In this document: positions 34,980 to 42,048 of the stretch, one piece after another | How positions within the stretch are numbered: position 1 is the first letter of the stretch | Layout: each line of letters opens with the position of its first letter | Notes under the pieces: model-generated | Database searches by the model: none | What the model was told of the DNA's origin: nothing | The model's input: only the letters and a program-made list of their open reading frames with translations | NCBI GenBank assembly: GCA_045649685.1 | Contig: JAZRQJ010000015.1 | Location: 62,001-126,000, forward strand | Origin: RUG12519 sp045649685 | GTDB taxonomy: Bacteria; Bacillota; Clostridia; Oscillospirales; Ruminococcaceae | DNA length: 64,000 bases | Direction of reading: 5' to 3' | Made by a program: the position numbers and the translations under genes

Positions 34980-36329
34980 TTATTTTCTAGCTATGGCTAA
35001 AATCTCTGATTTAAACATGTTCCAGTTTTTGTAGGAATCGTTATATGCAACACAATTAAAGCCGCTTTTGTGTGGAAATAGTATCAATATGTGAGATATG
35101 CATTTATTTTTATTTTGAGCGTATTGTGTAGATATGAGTTCAGAAATTTCATCTAAAGTTTTTATTTCGGGATTTATATTATTAGAATTTAATATAAGTG
35201 CTTGTTTTTTATTAATATCTATTCCGGCTACTGTGATCCAATGGTAACCTATATTTGTTGCAATTGGGGTGTCACTATAGCTAAAGTGCTGTATTAGTAA
35301 AAGGTATGCGATTTTTTTCATAATGTTTGTATGCTTATAATAATTTGGTTTATCGTTAAATATAGATATTTCGTCAACAGATATTCCATATGTTTGTAAA
35401 TATTGACGCATTTCATATTGACTTTGAGCATTTCGTAAGATGTATGCATATTTGGGTATGCGTTTTAAAAATTCGTTTTCAATTATATCTGTTGATTCAT
35501 TAAATTCATATGAGTCAAATTTTTTTATGGGAGTTTGCCCATTCATGAACATAAAGTAGTTTGCTATATTTTGAGATGTGAAAAGCCAACAATTATTTTT
35601 AGATTGAAGGCCGGCATTAATGTTTTCAAATTTGTTACACAGCTCATACAATTGAATATTTCTTTTTTTAAGATATGACTCAGATTCAGCAATAAGAGTA
35701 TCTAACTCACTTTCAGCTTGATCCCACCATTTTTCATTGTCTTGTTCCAACCATTCTTCATCGTATAGAGTGTAATTATTATTTATAGTTATGTTATTAA
35801 AATTTAGGTTGTTATTAGTTGTGTTTTCTGTATTAGTATGATTTATTTTAGTGTTTATGTCATATGTATATAGATCTTCATAAATTTGATCAAGCTTAGA
35901 ATTAGCATTGACAAGTTCATCATTAATTGTACTGAGGTTGATGTTACTTTTTGTTAATTTTAATAATGAATTTAATGATGTACTCAGGTTATTTAATACT
36001 ATTATTGTGTTTTGCAATGAAAGCAAGTCTGGAGTTTCTAAATAATAAATTTTATTTAACTTATTAGTTAAATTATCAATTGATGAATTAATAATACTAT
36101 TGATTGAAAGATTTTGAATATATATGACTGAGGTATAAAGGTTGTTACGTATAATTTCTAGTTTTTCTAAGCACGAGTGTATTGATTCATTTGCGTTTTG
36201 TCGATAATAAATATTTGATTGTTCTAAGGAATCATTTAATTGTATTGCTTTTGTAGGAGTTATAATAGAAATAGATATTATTACTGTGCATAACGTAGCT
36301 ATTAACTTTTTAAATATATTAATTTTCAT
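34980..36329 (-). CDS. Secreted protein A with C-terminal papain/C39-like domain
   Basis: A 449-residue predicted secreted protein. Residues 1-29 are a Sec signal peptide (Lys-rich start MKINIFKK, hydrophobic core, PTKA end). Residues about 35-195 are Asn/Ile/Leu-rich helical sequence without known domain. From about 200 comes WWDQAESELD and then a papain- or C39-like domain: Gln242 (oxyanion) in GLQSKNNCWLF, Cys247, His363 in YHWITVAGIDI and Asn381-384 after LIL. Protein F has the same C-terminal domain (shared TSQN-ANYF and QHFSxSDTPI). AAGGAGTGATAG precedes the ATG. Promoter on the minus strand at 36410-36383. Enzymatic activity is inferred from the residues only. Confidence 0.75.
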   Translation of the reverse strand: MKINIFKKLIATLCTVIISISIITPTKAIQLNDSLEQSNIYYRQNANESIHSCLEKLEIIRNNLYTSVIYIQNLSINSIINSSIDNLTNKLNKIYYLETPDLLSLQNTIIVLNNLSTSLNSLLKLTKSNINLSTINDELVNANSKLDQIYEDLYTYDINTKINHTNTENTTNNNLNFNNITINNNYTLYDEEWLEQDNEKWWDQAESELDTLIAESESYLKKRNIQLYELCNKFENINAGLQSKNNCWLFTSQNIANYFMFMNGQTPIKKFDSYEFNESTDIIENEFLKRIPKYAYILRNAQSQYEMRQYLQTYGISVDEISIFNDKPNYYKHTNIMKKIAYLLLIQHFSYSDTPIATNIGYHWITVAGIDINKKQALILNSNNINPEIKTLDEISELISTQYAQNKNKCISHILILFPHKSGFNCVAYNDSYKNWNMFKSEILAIARK

Positions 36330-36382
36330 AAATCTATCACTCCTTTTGGCGAATGAATGTATAATTATTTTATATATAAGCT

Positions 36383-36410
36383 ATTATAAATTGTAATTTG
36401 TAACTGGCAA
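36383..36410 (-). promoter_or_regulatory. Promoter of secreted gene A
   Basis: Minus strand: TTGCCA at 36410-36405, 16-base spacer, TATAAT at 36388-36383. Confidence 0.55.
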
Positions 36411-36493
36411 TTATAAGTTTTTAATAAATATTTTTGATTTTTTTGTTGAATTTTGCCAAAATGTATAATCCACAAATGCTTAAAGTAGGATAG

Positions 36494-36531
36494 AAAAAAA
36501 CTGACTTGTTAAAATTACAAGTCAGTTTTTT
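36494..36531 (-). terminator. ACTGACTTGT terminator, copy 2 (secreted gene B)
   Basis: Stem and loop identical to copy 1, about 40 bases past the stop of gene B on the minus strand. Confidence 0.9.
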
Positions 36532-36569
36532 GATTATTATTTTTTATAAAAGGTCAAAGAACATATTGA

Positions 36570-38087
36570 TTAACAAATATTTCTTACGCTATATAGAACT
36601 ATGTTTTGAAAATCTTCCCACGTACAATTTTTAGTGGTTTTAATAGGAAATTCACCAAGTGATGATGAAAAAATCAAACCAGTAGAATCTAGTCCGTTTT
36701 TAGCTTGTTCTTGCATGTATTGCGTGGATTTTTCTACTTGATCGAATCCTACACTAACTGATCTAACGTTAGTGTCTTTTTCTAACGATTCGCCTCTACC
36801 TTCGTATATAGTACCTGCATGTTCTACTAATTGATATTCTAAAGGGTTGTGAAAAGTATTTATGCCAATAATTAAAGTTGCGTGGCTTCTACTTTCTTTG
36901 CCTGGCCAAAATGTTTTTTGTAAAAATACCACAGGAGCGTTATTATGTAAAAAATGTTCTAATAGAAGGTATTTTTCAATTTTTTTACATATATCATTGA
37001 TTTCGTAATCAGAGAACGATTTTTTAAATTCTTCTGGAATCTCAAATGACAAAGTTTTTATACCTAATTTAGATAACAATTTCTTTGTTGTTTTTATATC
37101 TTGTCCTATCTTTACATCTATTTTTGGATTACCATTAACGCCATTATTTAAAATGTTGTCAATGTTTTTTTCAACAGTAGTTAATTCATTTGAAGTTTTT
37201 GCCTTCAATACATCATCGGTATTATTATTTTTAACTATTGTGCCATCATAGTAAGTGTGTGTAAAAAAATTAGCTAAAGTTTGAGACGTAAGAGCCCAGC
37301 AATTGCCTTCTTCTGAACCATTATTTTGTTCAAATTCAGTTTGTATACCTGCATTTATATCAGCAGTGAGTTGATCCATTGCCTTGAGGAAGTTTTCGTC
37401 ATTGCCGAATTCTTTTTGTTGTTTGTTTTTTAAGTTTTCAGCAGCTGTTGCGATTAATTTATCTAGTTCTTTTGTTATTTTATCATAAGATATTTGATTG
37501 CTGTTAATGTTGTTCATGTTGTTCATGTTGTTCATGTTGTTCATGTTGTTTATGTTGTTTATGTTGTTCATGTTGTTTATGTTGTTTATGTTGTTCATGT
37601 TATTGTGGTTTTTGATAGCTGTCATAGTATCTTGATATAGTTTTTTCAATTGTGTATCGATATTGTAAATACTATTATTAAAATTATCAACTGATATCTT
37701 GCCTGATTTTAAAATGTTTAATGTTGAATGTATGCTTGCTTTTATTGGAAGTATACTTTGATTAAAATTACATATTAATGTTTTGCTGGGACAACATAGG
37801 TTGTCGTTGTACATAGATGTTAAACTATGTTGTATGGAGTCTAATTGCTTCAGCATATTTTGTTTATTTGGAATGTTATTGAGACTGTTTACGATTTGTT
37901 TCATTTCAACTATATTTTGACCCATATAAAATATTGCATTGTTTAAATTTGAAACAAAATTAATTTCATCATTGCTCAATTTACTGCCATTTGAATAGTA
38001 TATTGCACCTGTAGGTGCTATAATAGACATAGACATTGTTGTTGCGCATAAAACAGCTATTAATTTTTTTAACATTTTAGTTTTCAT
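36570..38087 (-). CDS. Secreted protein B with Asn-Asn-Met/Ile repeats and peptidase-like domain
   Basis: A 505-residue predicted secreted protein. The signal peptide (MKTKMLKKLIAVLCATT..., end PTGA at about 28) is almost the same as in C, E and G. Residues 30-160 are shared with protein F (KQIVN, CPSKTLI, YNIDxQLKxLYQ). Residues about 162-194 are a run of NNM/NNI triplets. The C-terminal domain has Cys263 in EGNCWALTSQTLANFF, His402 in SHATLIIGIN and an acidic/His pair after EYQLVEHAG; the third triad residue is less clear than in A and F. ATG 38087 is set by AAGGAAGGT; an ATG at 38126 would put 13 polar residues ahead of the signal peptide. Terminator copy 2 lies behind it. Confidence 0.75.
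   Translation of the reverse strand: MKTKMLKKLIAVLCATTMSMSIIAPTGAIYYSNGSKLSNDEINFVSNLNNAIFYMGQNIVEMKQIVNSLNNIPNKQNMLKQLDSIQHSLTSMYNDNLCCPSKTLICNFNQSILPIKASIHSTLNILKSGKISVDNFNNSIYNIDTQLKKLYQDTMTAIKNHNNMNNINNINNMNNINNINNMNNMNNMNNMNNINSNQISYDKITKELDKLIATAAENLKNKQQKEFGNDENFLKAMDQLTADINAGIQTEFEQNNGSEEGNCWALTSQTLANFFTHTYYDGTIVKNNNTDDVLKAKTSNELTTVEKNIDNILNNGVNGNPKIDVKIGQDIKTTKKLLSKLGIKTLSFEIPEEFKKSFSDYEINDICKKIEKYLLLEHFLHNNAPVVFLQKTFWPGKESRSHATLIIGINTFHNPLEYQLVEHAGTIYEGRGESLEKDTNVRSVSVGFDQVEKSTQYMQEQAKNGLDSTGLIFSSSLGEFPIKTTKNCTWEDFQNIVLYSVRNIC
37508..37603. repeat. 9-bp tandem repeat encoding Asn-Asn-Met/Ile
   Basis: About eleven units of ATGTTGTTC or ATGTTGTTT (plus strand), read on the minus strand as Asn-Asn-Met or Asn-Asn-Ile. 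Unit length is a multiple of three, so expansion or loss keeps the frame of gene B. Confidence 0.9.
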
Positions 38088-38119
38088 TAAGTTATTACCT
38101 TCCTTTTGAGACATAATTT

Positions 38120-38131
38120 GTATCATGATAC
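38120..38131. promoter_or_regulatory. GTATCATGATAC palindrome upstream of secreted gene B
   Basis: A perfect 12-bp palindrome whose near edge is 33 bases before the gene B ATG. The same palindrome, at the same distance and with the same flanking AATTT, stands before gene E at 41866-41877. It may be an operator or part of a conserved promoter. Confidence 0.45.
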
Positions 38132-38260
38132 CTTGGATAATATGATATATGTTTTATTTTGATAATAATTAAAAATATTATGAATTTTTTGTGAACATTT
38201 TGTGAATATTTTGTCGATTTTAAATAAAATAAAAAATAGCGGTAAGATCAAATATATATT

Positions 38261-38297
38261 AAAAAAACTGACTTGTTAAAATTACAAGTCAGTTTTT
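38261..38297 (-). terminator. ACTGACTTGT terminator, copy 3 (behind secreted gene C)
   Basis: Same stem and loop as copy 1. It lies about 190 bases past the stop of gene C, unusually far. Confidence 0.85.
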
Positions 38298-38487
38298 ATA
38301 TGATTAACAATTTTTTTATGTTTTTATCAAGTGTTAATATTATTGCTTATTAGGTGAATATTGTTATATAAAAATATTATACCTTTAGTAAATTTATTAT
38401 TTCCGCCGGAATAACTGTGCTGTATACATAAAATTACTGCAATCTTTAAAAATAATTGTGATGTATAACCGTTAAGATATTATAGGA
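38298..38487. other. Noncoding stretch between secreted gene C and terminator copy 3
   Basis: With the leader of gene B (38088-38260) and terminator copy 3, this completes a 400-base gap without a gene. I find no ORF or recognised RNA in it. One GC-rich palindrome, TTCCGCCGGAA at 38401-38411, stands out in very AT-rich sequence. The spacing may reflect a lost or truncated family member. Confidence 0.4.
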
Positions 38488-40431
38488 TTAAAAAGCATAA
38501 TGTAATTTATTAATTATTTCTTGTTTTAATTCGTTTGTTAAAGGGTTAGCATAATTAAAAGCGGTGGTATCAGAGTCGTTGTTTTGTGATAAAAACAGCC
38601 ATTGCCAATGTAAACAGTTTTGTTCAATTGTTAAAGAATTGTTTGCAACTAAGTCTAGATCTACCCATTCTACCGCATGTTGTGTAGAGTCTGCTAGTAA
38701 AAGTTTGTTATTTAATGAATCATATTCAATAAATGTTTGCCAATGACCATTATTAAGATTTAATACTGGAGAAGGATTATTAGATGTAAAATGAGCAATT
38801 AGAAATTCTTTCACGTTTTCTGTTTGATTTTTTCTTTCTGCGTCTAAGTTAGAAATAGTATCTAGTTCTTTATAATAACCTAAATCATATGTATTAATGT
38901 TATTGTTACGCAAATAGTTTATAACGTTTTCTATATCTAGAGTCTGTCGCATAAGGTCTACGCTTCCACCATGATTTAAGAAATGATTCATTACATTGTG
39001 AAATCCATTTATTGGTTGGTTATTACCGTTAATATAATTAAAATAGTTTATAGCAGTAGTGGAGGCAAATATGCCACATGTTTCACCGAAATACTCGCCA
39101 TTTAATGTATTATTTGTCCATTGATGTCCCGCTAAAAGGTTATTCCAAGCATTACATTTTGATATGTTATTTATTTTATTATTGATATTTTGTCGAATTT
39201 TTTGAGTATACTTATCTACGATTTGTTGACCTGGTTCCAGAACATTTGAATTTAGTCTGATTTCTTTTATACGCCCATCGAATTGATCAATCATGTTGTT
39301 GAGTATATATAAGTTGTTGATGTCGATATCGGTGTCTTTTATGATACGGTTGATATACTCTAATGTGTCATTAATAGTGAAGACATCGTTCATGTAATTC
39401 ATGTAGTATTTGAGATTGTTTTGATTTGAGTGGAAAACGATTGTTTCTATCATATTTATTACATTATTCAATCCGAAATAGATCATGTTGTTCATGTTGT
39501 TCATGTTGTTCATGTTGTTCATGCCCATGTTGTTCATGGTCACCAAATTTTGTTTAATCTCAATCAACTCTGCTTCGTATTGTGGATTTATAGAAATATC
39601 AGAAGTTACATACTTTGCTATTTTAGCGAACTTATTATATTTTTCTTTGTAATTTTTAAATAATTTGATTGCAGCTTCACATTGATTAATTTCAGCCATA
39701 TTAGGAGTCTTCGATTTTAAATCATCTATTTTAAATTCTATGTGATGCTTTACTTTTTCTAACAAAACTTTTGCATTTGGATCGAATTCAGTGATGTACA
39801 TGCCGCCAAACATAGTATTAGTAAGAATTTCTGCTCTCAACTCAACAATTTTTTGTTTTGCCTCTTCAATTGCAACACTATCATTTGCTTCATTGTTCAT
39901 GTTGTTGTTCATGTTATTGTTGTTATAATTGTTAATAGATGCAAGAGTATTTTCATAAAGTTTTTTAGTTTTCTTATTTATGGATTTGATAGCGTTAGAT
40001 ACGTCATCTTTTGTAATGGCTGGATATTTTTCTGGAGTTTCAAGATACATTGATAACTTATCTATCAAAGGTCCTATTTTTTCAATATTTTCATTAATTG
40101 AGGTTATAAGATTTTTGTCTGGAATATTTAGATTAAAAATTTTGTTCATACAAATTTTTGTATCATTTATTAATGATAAGTCACTTGCTAAACGGTTCCA
40201 TTCCTCTTGATTAACTCTTTGGTTAACTGCTCTATCATAATCTAATTTATATCTTTTTTCTAATTTTGTTATGTTATTTCGAATTTTGTTATTCAATTTG
40301 TCAATAAATATTTGCTCGTTTTGATTTAACGTTGATGTACATTTTATTGCTCCTGTAGGCGCTACAACAGACGCAGACATTGTTGCCGCGCACAAAACAG
40401 CAATTAATTTCTTTAATATTTTACGTTTCAT
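38488..40431 (-). CDS. Secreted protein C, longest family member, with Asn-Met repeats and peptidase-like domain
   Basis: A 647-residue predicted secreted protein. Signal peptide MKRKILKKLIAVLCAAT... ends PTGA (about 28). Two Asn/Met-rich patches occur: about 168-183 (NNNNMNNNMNN) and about 300-316 (NNM units). Long helical stretches fill 30-440. The C-terminal domain differs from A, F and G: Cys452 in FGETCGIFASTTAINYF, His563 in NNGHWQTFIEYD and Asp581 in LLLADSTQH, a Cys-His-Asp order expected for C39/papain-like folds. AAGGAGTA precedes the ATG. The terminator copy 3 lies downstream. Substrate unknown; function by residue pattern only. Confidence 0.72.
   Translation of the reverse strand: MKRKILKKLIAVLCAATMSASVVAPTGAIKCTSTLNQNEQIFIDKLNNKIRNNITKLEKRYKLDYDRAVNQRVNQEEWNRLASDLSLINDTKICMNKIFNLNIPDKNLITSINENIEKIGPLIDKLSMYLETPEKYPAITKDDVSNAIKSINKKTKKLYENTLASINNYNNNNMNNNMNNEANDSVAIEEAKQKIVELRAEILTNTMFGGMYITEFDPNAKVLLEKVKHHIEFKIDDLKSKTPNMAEINQCEAAIKLFKNYKEKYNKFAKIAKYVTSDISINPQYEAELIEIKQNLVTMNNMGMNNMNNMNNMNNMIYFGLNNVINMIETIVFHSNQNNLKYYMNYMNDVFTINDTLEYINRIIKDTDIDINNLYILNNMIDQFDGRIKEIRLNSNVLEPGQQIVDKYTQKIRQNINNKINNISKCNAWNNLLAGHQWTNNTLNGEYFGETCGIFASTTAINYFNYINGNNQPINGFHNVMNHFLNHGGSVDLMRQTLDIENVINYLRNNNINTYDLGYYKELDTISNLDAERKNQTENVKEFLIAHFTSNNPSPVLNLNNGHWQTFIEYDSLNNKLLLADSTQHAVEWVDLDLVANNSLTIEQNCLHWQWLFLSQNNDSDTTAFNYANPLTNELKQEIINKLHYAF
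39484..39536. repeat. 9-bp tandem repeat encoding Asn-Asn-Met in gene C
   Basis: Five to six units of ATGTTGTTC, one interrupted by CCC, read on the minus strand as NNM. The unit is the same as in gene B; a shorter copy lies at about 39893-39925. Confidence 0.88.
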
Positions 40432-40537
40432 TGAAATACTCCTTATTTAGTTAATTTCTAAAAATAAAATACTACAATAAAAATATGAATTCAAAATAGA
40501 ATATTTGTAAAAAAATTGTAAATTTCAATATGTAGTG

Positions 40538-40570
40538 GAAGGTATAAATAGATTAACAAGTGTATTGTAA
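40538..40570 (+). pseudogene. Remnant of the dapL 3' end next to terminator copy 4
   Basis: Read on the plus strand this is E-G-I-N-R-L-T-S-V-L-stop; dapL ends E-G-M-N-R-L-K-S-I-L-stop at 34906-34938. By my count 27 of 33 bases agree, and the identity continues through TAAATAAAAAACTGAC into the hairpin. The rest of dapL is absent. It marks a block duplicated from the dapL/gene A junction. Confidence 0.75.
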
Positions 40571-40572
40571 AT

Positions 40573-40609
40573 AAAAAACTGACTTGTTAAAATTACAAGT
40601 CAGTTTTTT
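40573..40609 (-). terminator. ACTGACTTGT terminator, copy 4 (secreted gene D)
   Basis: Same stem and loop as copy 1, about 25 bases past the stop of gene D, carrying the dapL-tail remnant on its other side. Confidence 0.9.
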
Positions 40610-40633
40610 ATTTATCAAATCATTGACATTGTG

Positions 40634-41179
40634 CTATTGTATAGCCCTAGTTTTACGCAATTCTTCCACGCGACGATTGTCAAGAATTATAGCATATTTT
40701 TCTTGAATTGCATTTTTGATTTGGAGTATTATACGATCAAGAGTATCATTTAACAACAAAATATTATTTTCACGTGGTGCTACAAAACTACTTTGTCTAC
40801 CGTATGTGTTTGGAATTAAGTTTTGGTTAGCTCTGTTTTTTATAAATTTAGCTATTTTGTGTATATCATTTTCTGATATTTGACACATAAAACTGAAACA
40901 GTCCGACCAATATTTTGCGGAATAATGATTTTCATATTTTGAATTATAGTAATATTTTATGCCGTACTCAGCAAATATTTCGTTAAGCTTATTTACGCTG
41001 GGTCTTAAAAACCAGCTTTCTATAGCCATTTTTGTAGTGCAATCGCTAAGTGCATATTGTGTTTCTACATCCATACTTTTTGCTTTAGGCCATAAAGCTT
41101 GCGCAGGAACTATGATAGATAAAGATAGTGTTGTTGCGCATAAGGTAGAAATTACTTTTTTTAATATTTTAGTTTTCAT
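40634..41179 (-). CDS. Small secreted protein D
   Basis: A 181-residue predicted secreted protein with the family signal peptide (MKTKILKKVISTLCATT..., end PAQA, about 27) but no peptidase-like domain. It is a paralogue of gene E: shared pattern R-P-x-V-x-(K/D)-L, YW(S/E)(D/G)C at Cys94, QIS-x-(N/D)D(I/M)H(K/R)IA and NR-x(2-4)-L(I/V)P. The tail is helical and basic (VEELRKTRAIQ). I know no family of this form. Being small, exported and interleaved with peptidase-like genes, it could be an inhibitor, immunity factor or partner, but this is conjecture. Terminator copy 4 lies behind it. Confidence 0.65.
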   Translation of the reverse strand: MKTKILKKVISTLCATTLSLSIIVPAQALWPKAKSMDVETQYALSDCTTKMAIESWFLRPSVNKLNEIFAEYGIKYYYNSKYENHYSAKYWSDCFSFMCQISENDIHKIAKFIKNRANQNLIPNTYGRQSSFVAPRENNILLLNDTLDRIILQIKNAIQEKYAIILDNRRVEELRKTRAIQ

Positions 41180-41290
41180 TAAAATTTATCACCTTTCGTT
41201 TAATAATATAACTTGTATGATATTAGCATATTTTAAGTGATAAGTAAAATGATTTTTCTTTTTTGTTAATTATGTGAGAAACACAGCTTA

Positions 41291-41833
41291 TTATATAGCA
41301 TAGACTGTGTGTAATTTTGCCTTGCGTGTTTCACTTAAAATGTTAACACGACCTTTTTGAATAGCATCTCTTATGAGATCTAGCATGGTTAAAGGAGAAC
41401 AAGATACAGTAGTATATGGGCCGCTGTGGCTTACAGTAGCATTATAATACACATCAAAATATTTTGGAACTAAACTACCTGTCCGGTTTACTATATAGTT
41501 AGCTATTCTGTGCATATCATCTACTGATAATTGAGATACAAAATTCAAACAACCTTCCCAATACATTGGGTCATAATAATCTGTTTCCGTATCAAAAACA
41601 TCACGTATGTTATATTGCTCAAACACTTCTCGTAGTCTATCTACGCGTGGGATTAAAGCTTGATTTATTATAATATTTCTTAATGCCGAATCGTTGGTTC
41701 CGTAGTATAGTTCTGCTACATCTACTTTGGTCAGATCTGGCAGTAATGATGCTCCTACATGTACTATAACAGATGCTGATATTGTTGTTGCGCATAAAAC
41801 AGCAATTACTTTTTTTAATATTTTATTATTCAT
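41291..41833 (-). CDS. Small secreted protein E
   Basis: A 180-residue paralogue of protein D with the family signal peptide (MNNKILKKVIAVLCATT..., end VGA at about 28). The shared core is YWEGCLNFVSQLSVDDMHRIA (Cys95) and NRTGSLVP, then a Ser/Tyr-rich stretch and a final helix (LDLIRDAIQKGRVNIL). No catalytic motif is seen. ATG 41833 follows AAAGGTAG; an ATG at 41872 adds 13 polar residues ahead of the signal peptide. No terminator is visible between E and D, so E transcripts may read into D. The GTATCATGATAC palindrome stands 33 bases upstream of the start. Confidence 0.65.
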   Translation of the reverse strand: MNNKILKKVIAVLCATTISASVIVHVGASLLPDLTKVDVAELYYGTNDSALRNIIINQALIPRVDRLREVFEQYNIRDVFDTETDYYDPMYWEGCLNFVSQLSVDDMHRIANYIVNRTGSLVPKYFDVYYNATVSHSGPYTTVSCSPLTMLDLIRDAIQKGRVNILSETRKAKLHTVYAI

Positions 41834-41865
41834 TTGTTTACTACCTTTCGTTTTAAATATAATTT

Positions 41866-41877
41866 GTATCATGATAC
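41866..41877. promoter_or_regulatory. GTATCATGATAC palindrome upstream of secreted gene E
   Basis: Same palindrome and same spacing (33 bases) to the start codon as at 38120-38131 for gene B. Gene D has a degenerate version, GTATGATATTAGC, at about 41215. Confidence 0.45.
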
Positions 41878-42004
41878 GATATATAGTATTATATACGTCT
41901 TATTTTCTTAATACTTAAAATTATTATGAAGTTTTATTTAATATTATATGAATTTTTTGTCGTAATTTGTTGATTTTTAAACAAATATATTGAAAAGATA
42001 ATAG

Positions 42005-42039
42005 AAAAACTGACTTGCTAAATTTACAAGTCAGTTTTT
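42005..42039 (-). terminator. ACTGACTTG terminator, copy 5 (secreted gene F)
   Basis: AAAAACTGACTTG pairs with CAAGTCAGTTTTT; the loop differs slightly from the other four. Nine bases past the gene F stop. Confidence 0.88.
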
Positions 42040-42048
42040 ATTTAATTA

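Noticed and set aside
37508..37603. Regular 9-bp repeats that could be taken for a small repeat array or CRISPR
   Set aside because: There are no spacers; the units are contiguous and encode Asn-Asn-Met within an open gene.
39430..39663. Plus-strand ORF opposite secreted gene C rich in Val-Val-His repeats
   Set aside because: It is the reverse reading of the Asn-Met repeat; it has no ribosome site, and the minus-strand gene explains the sequence.
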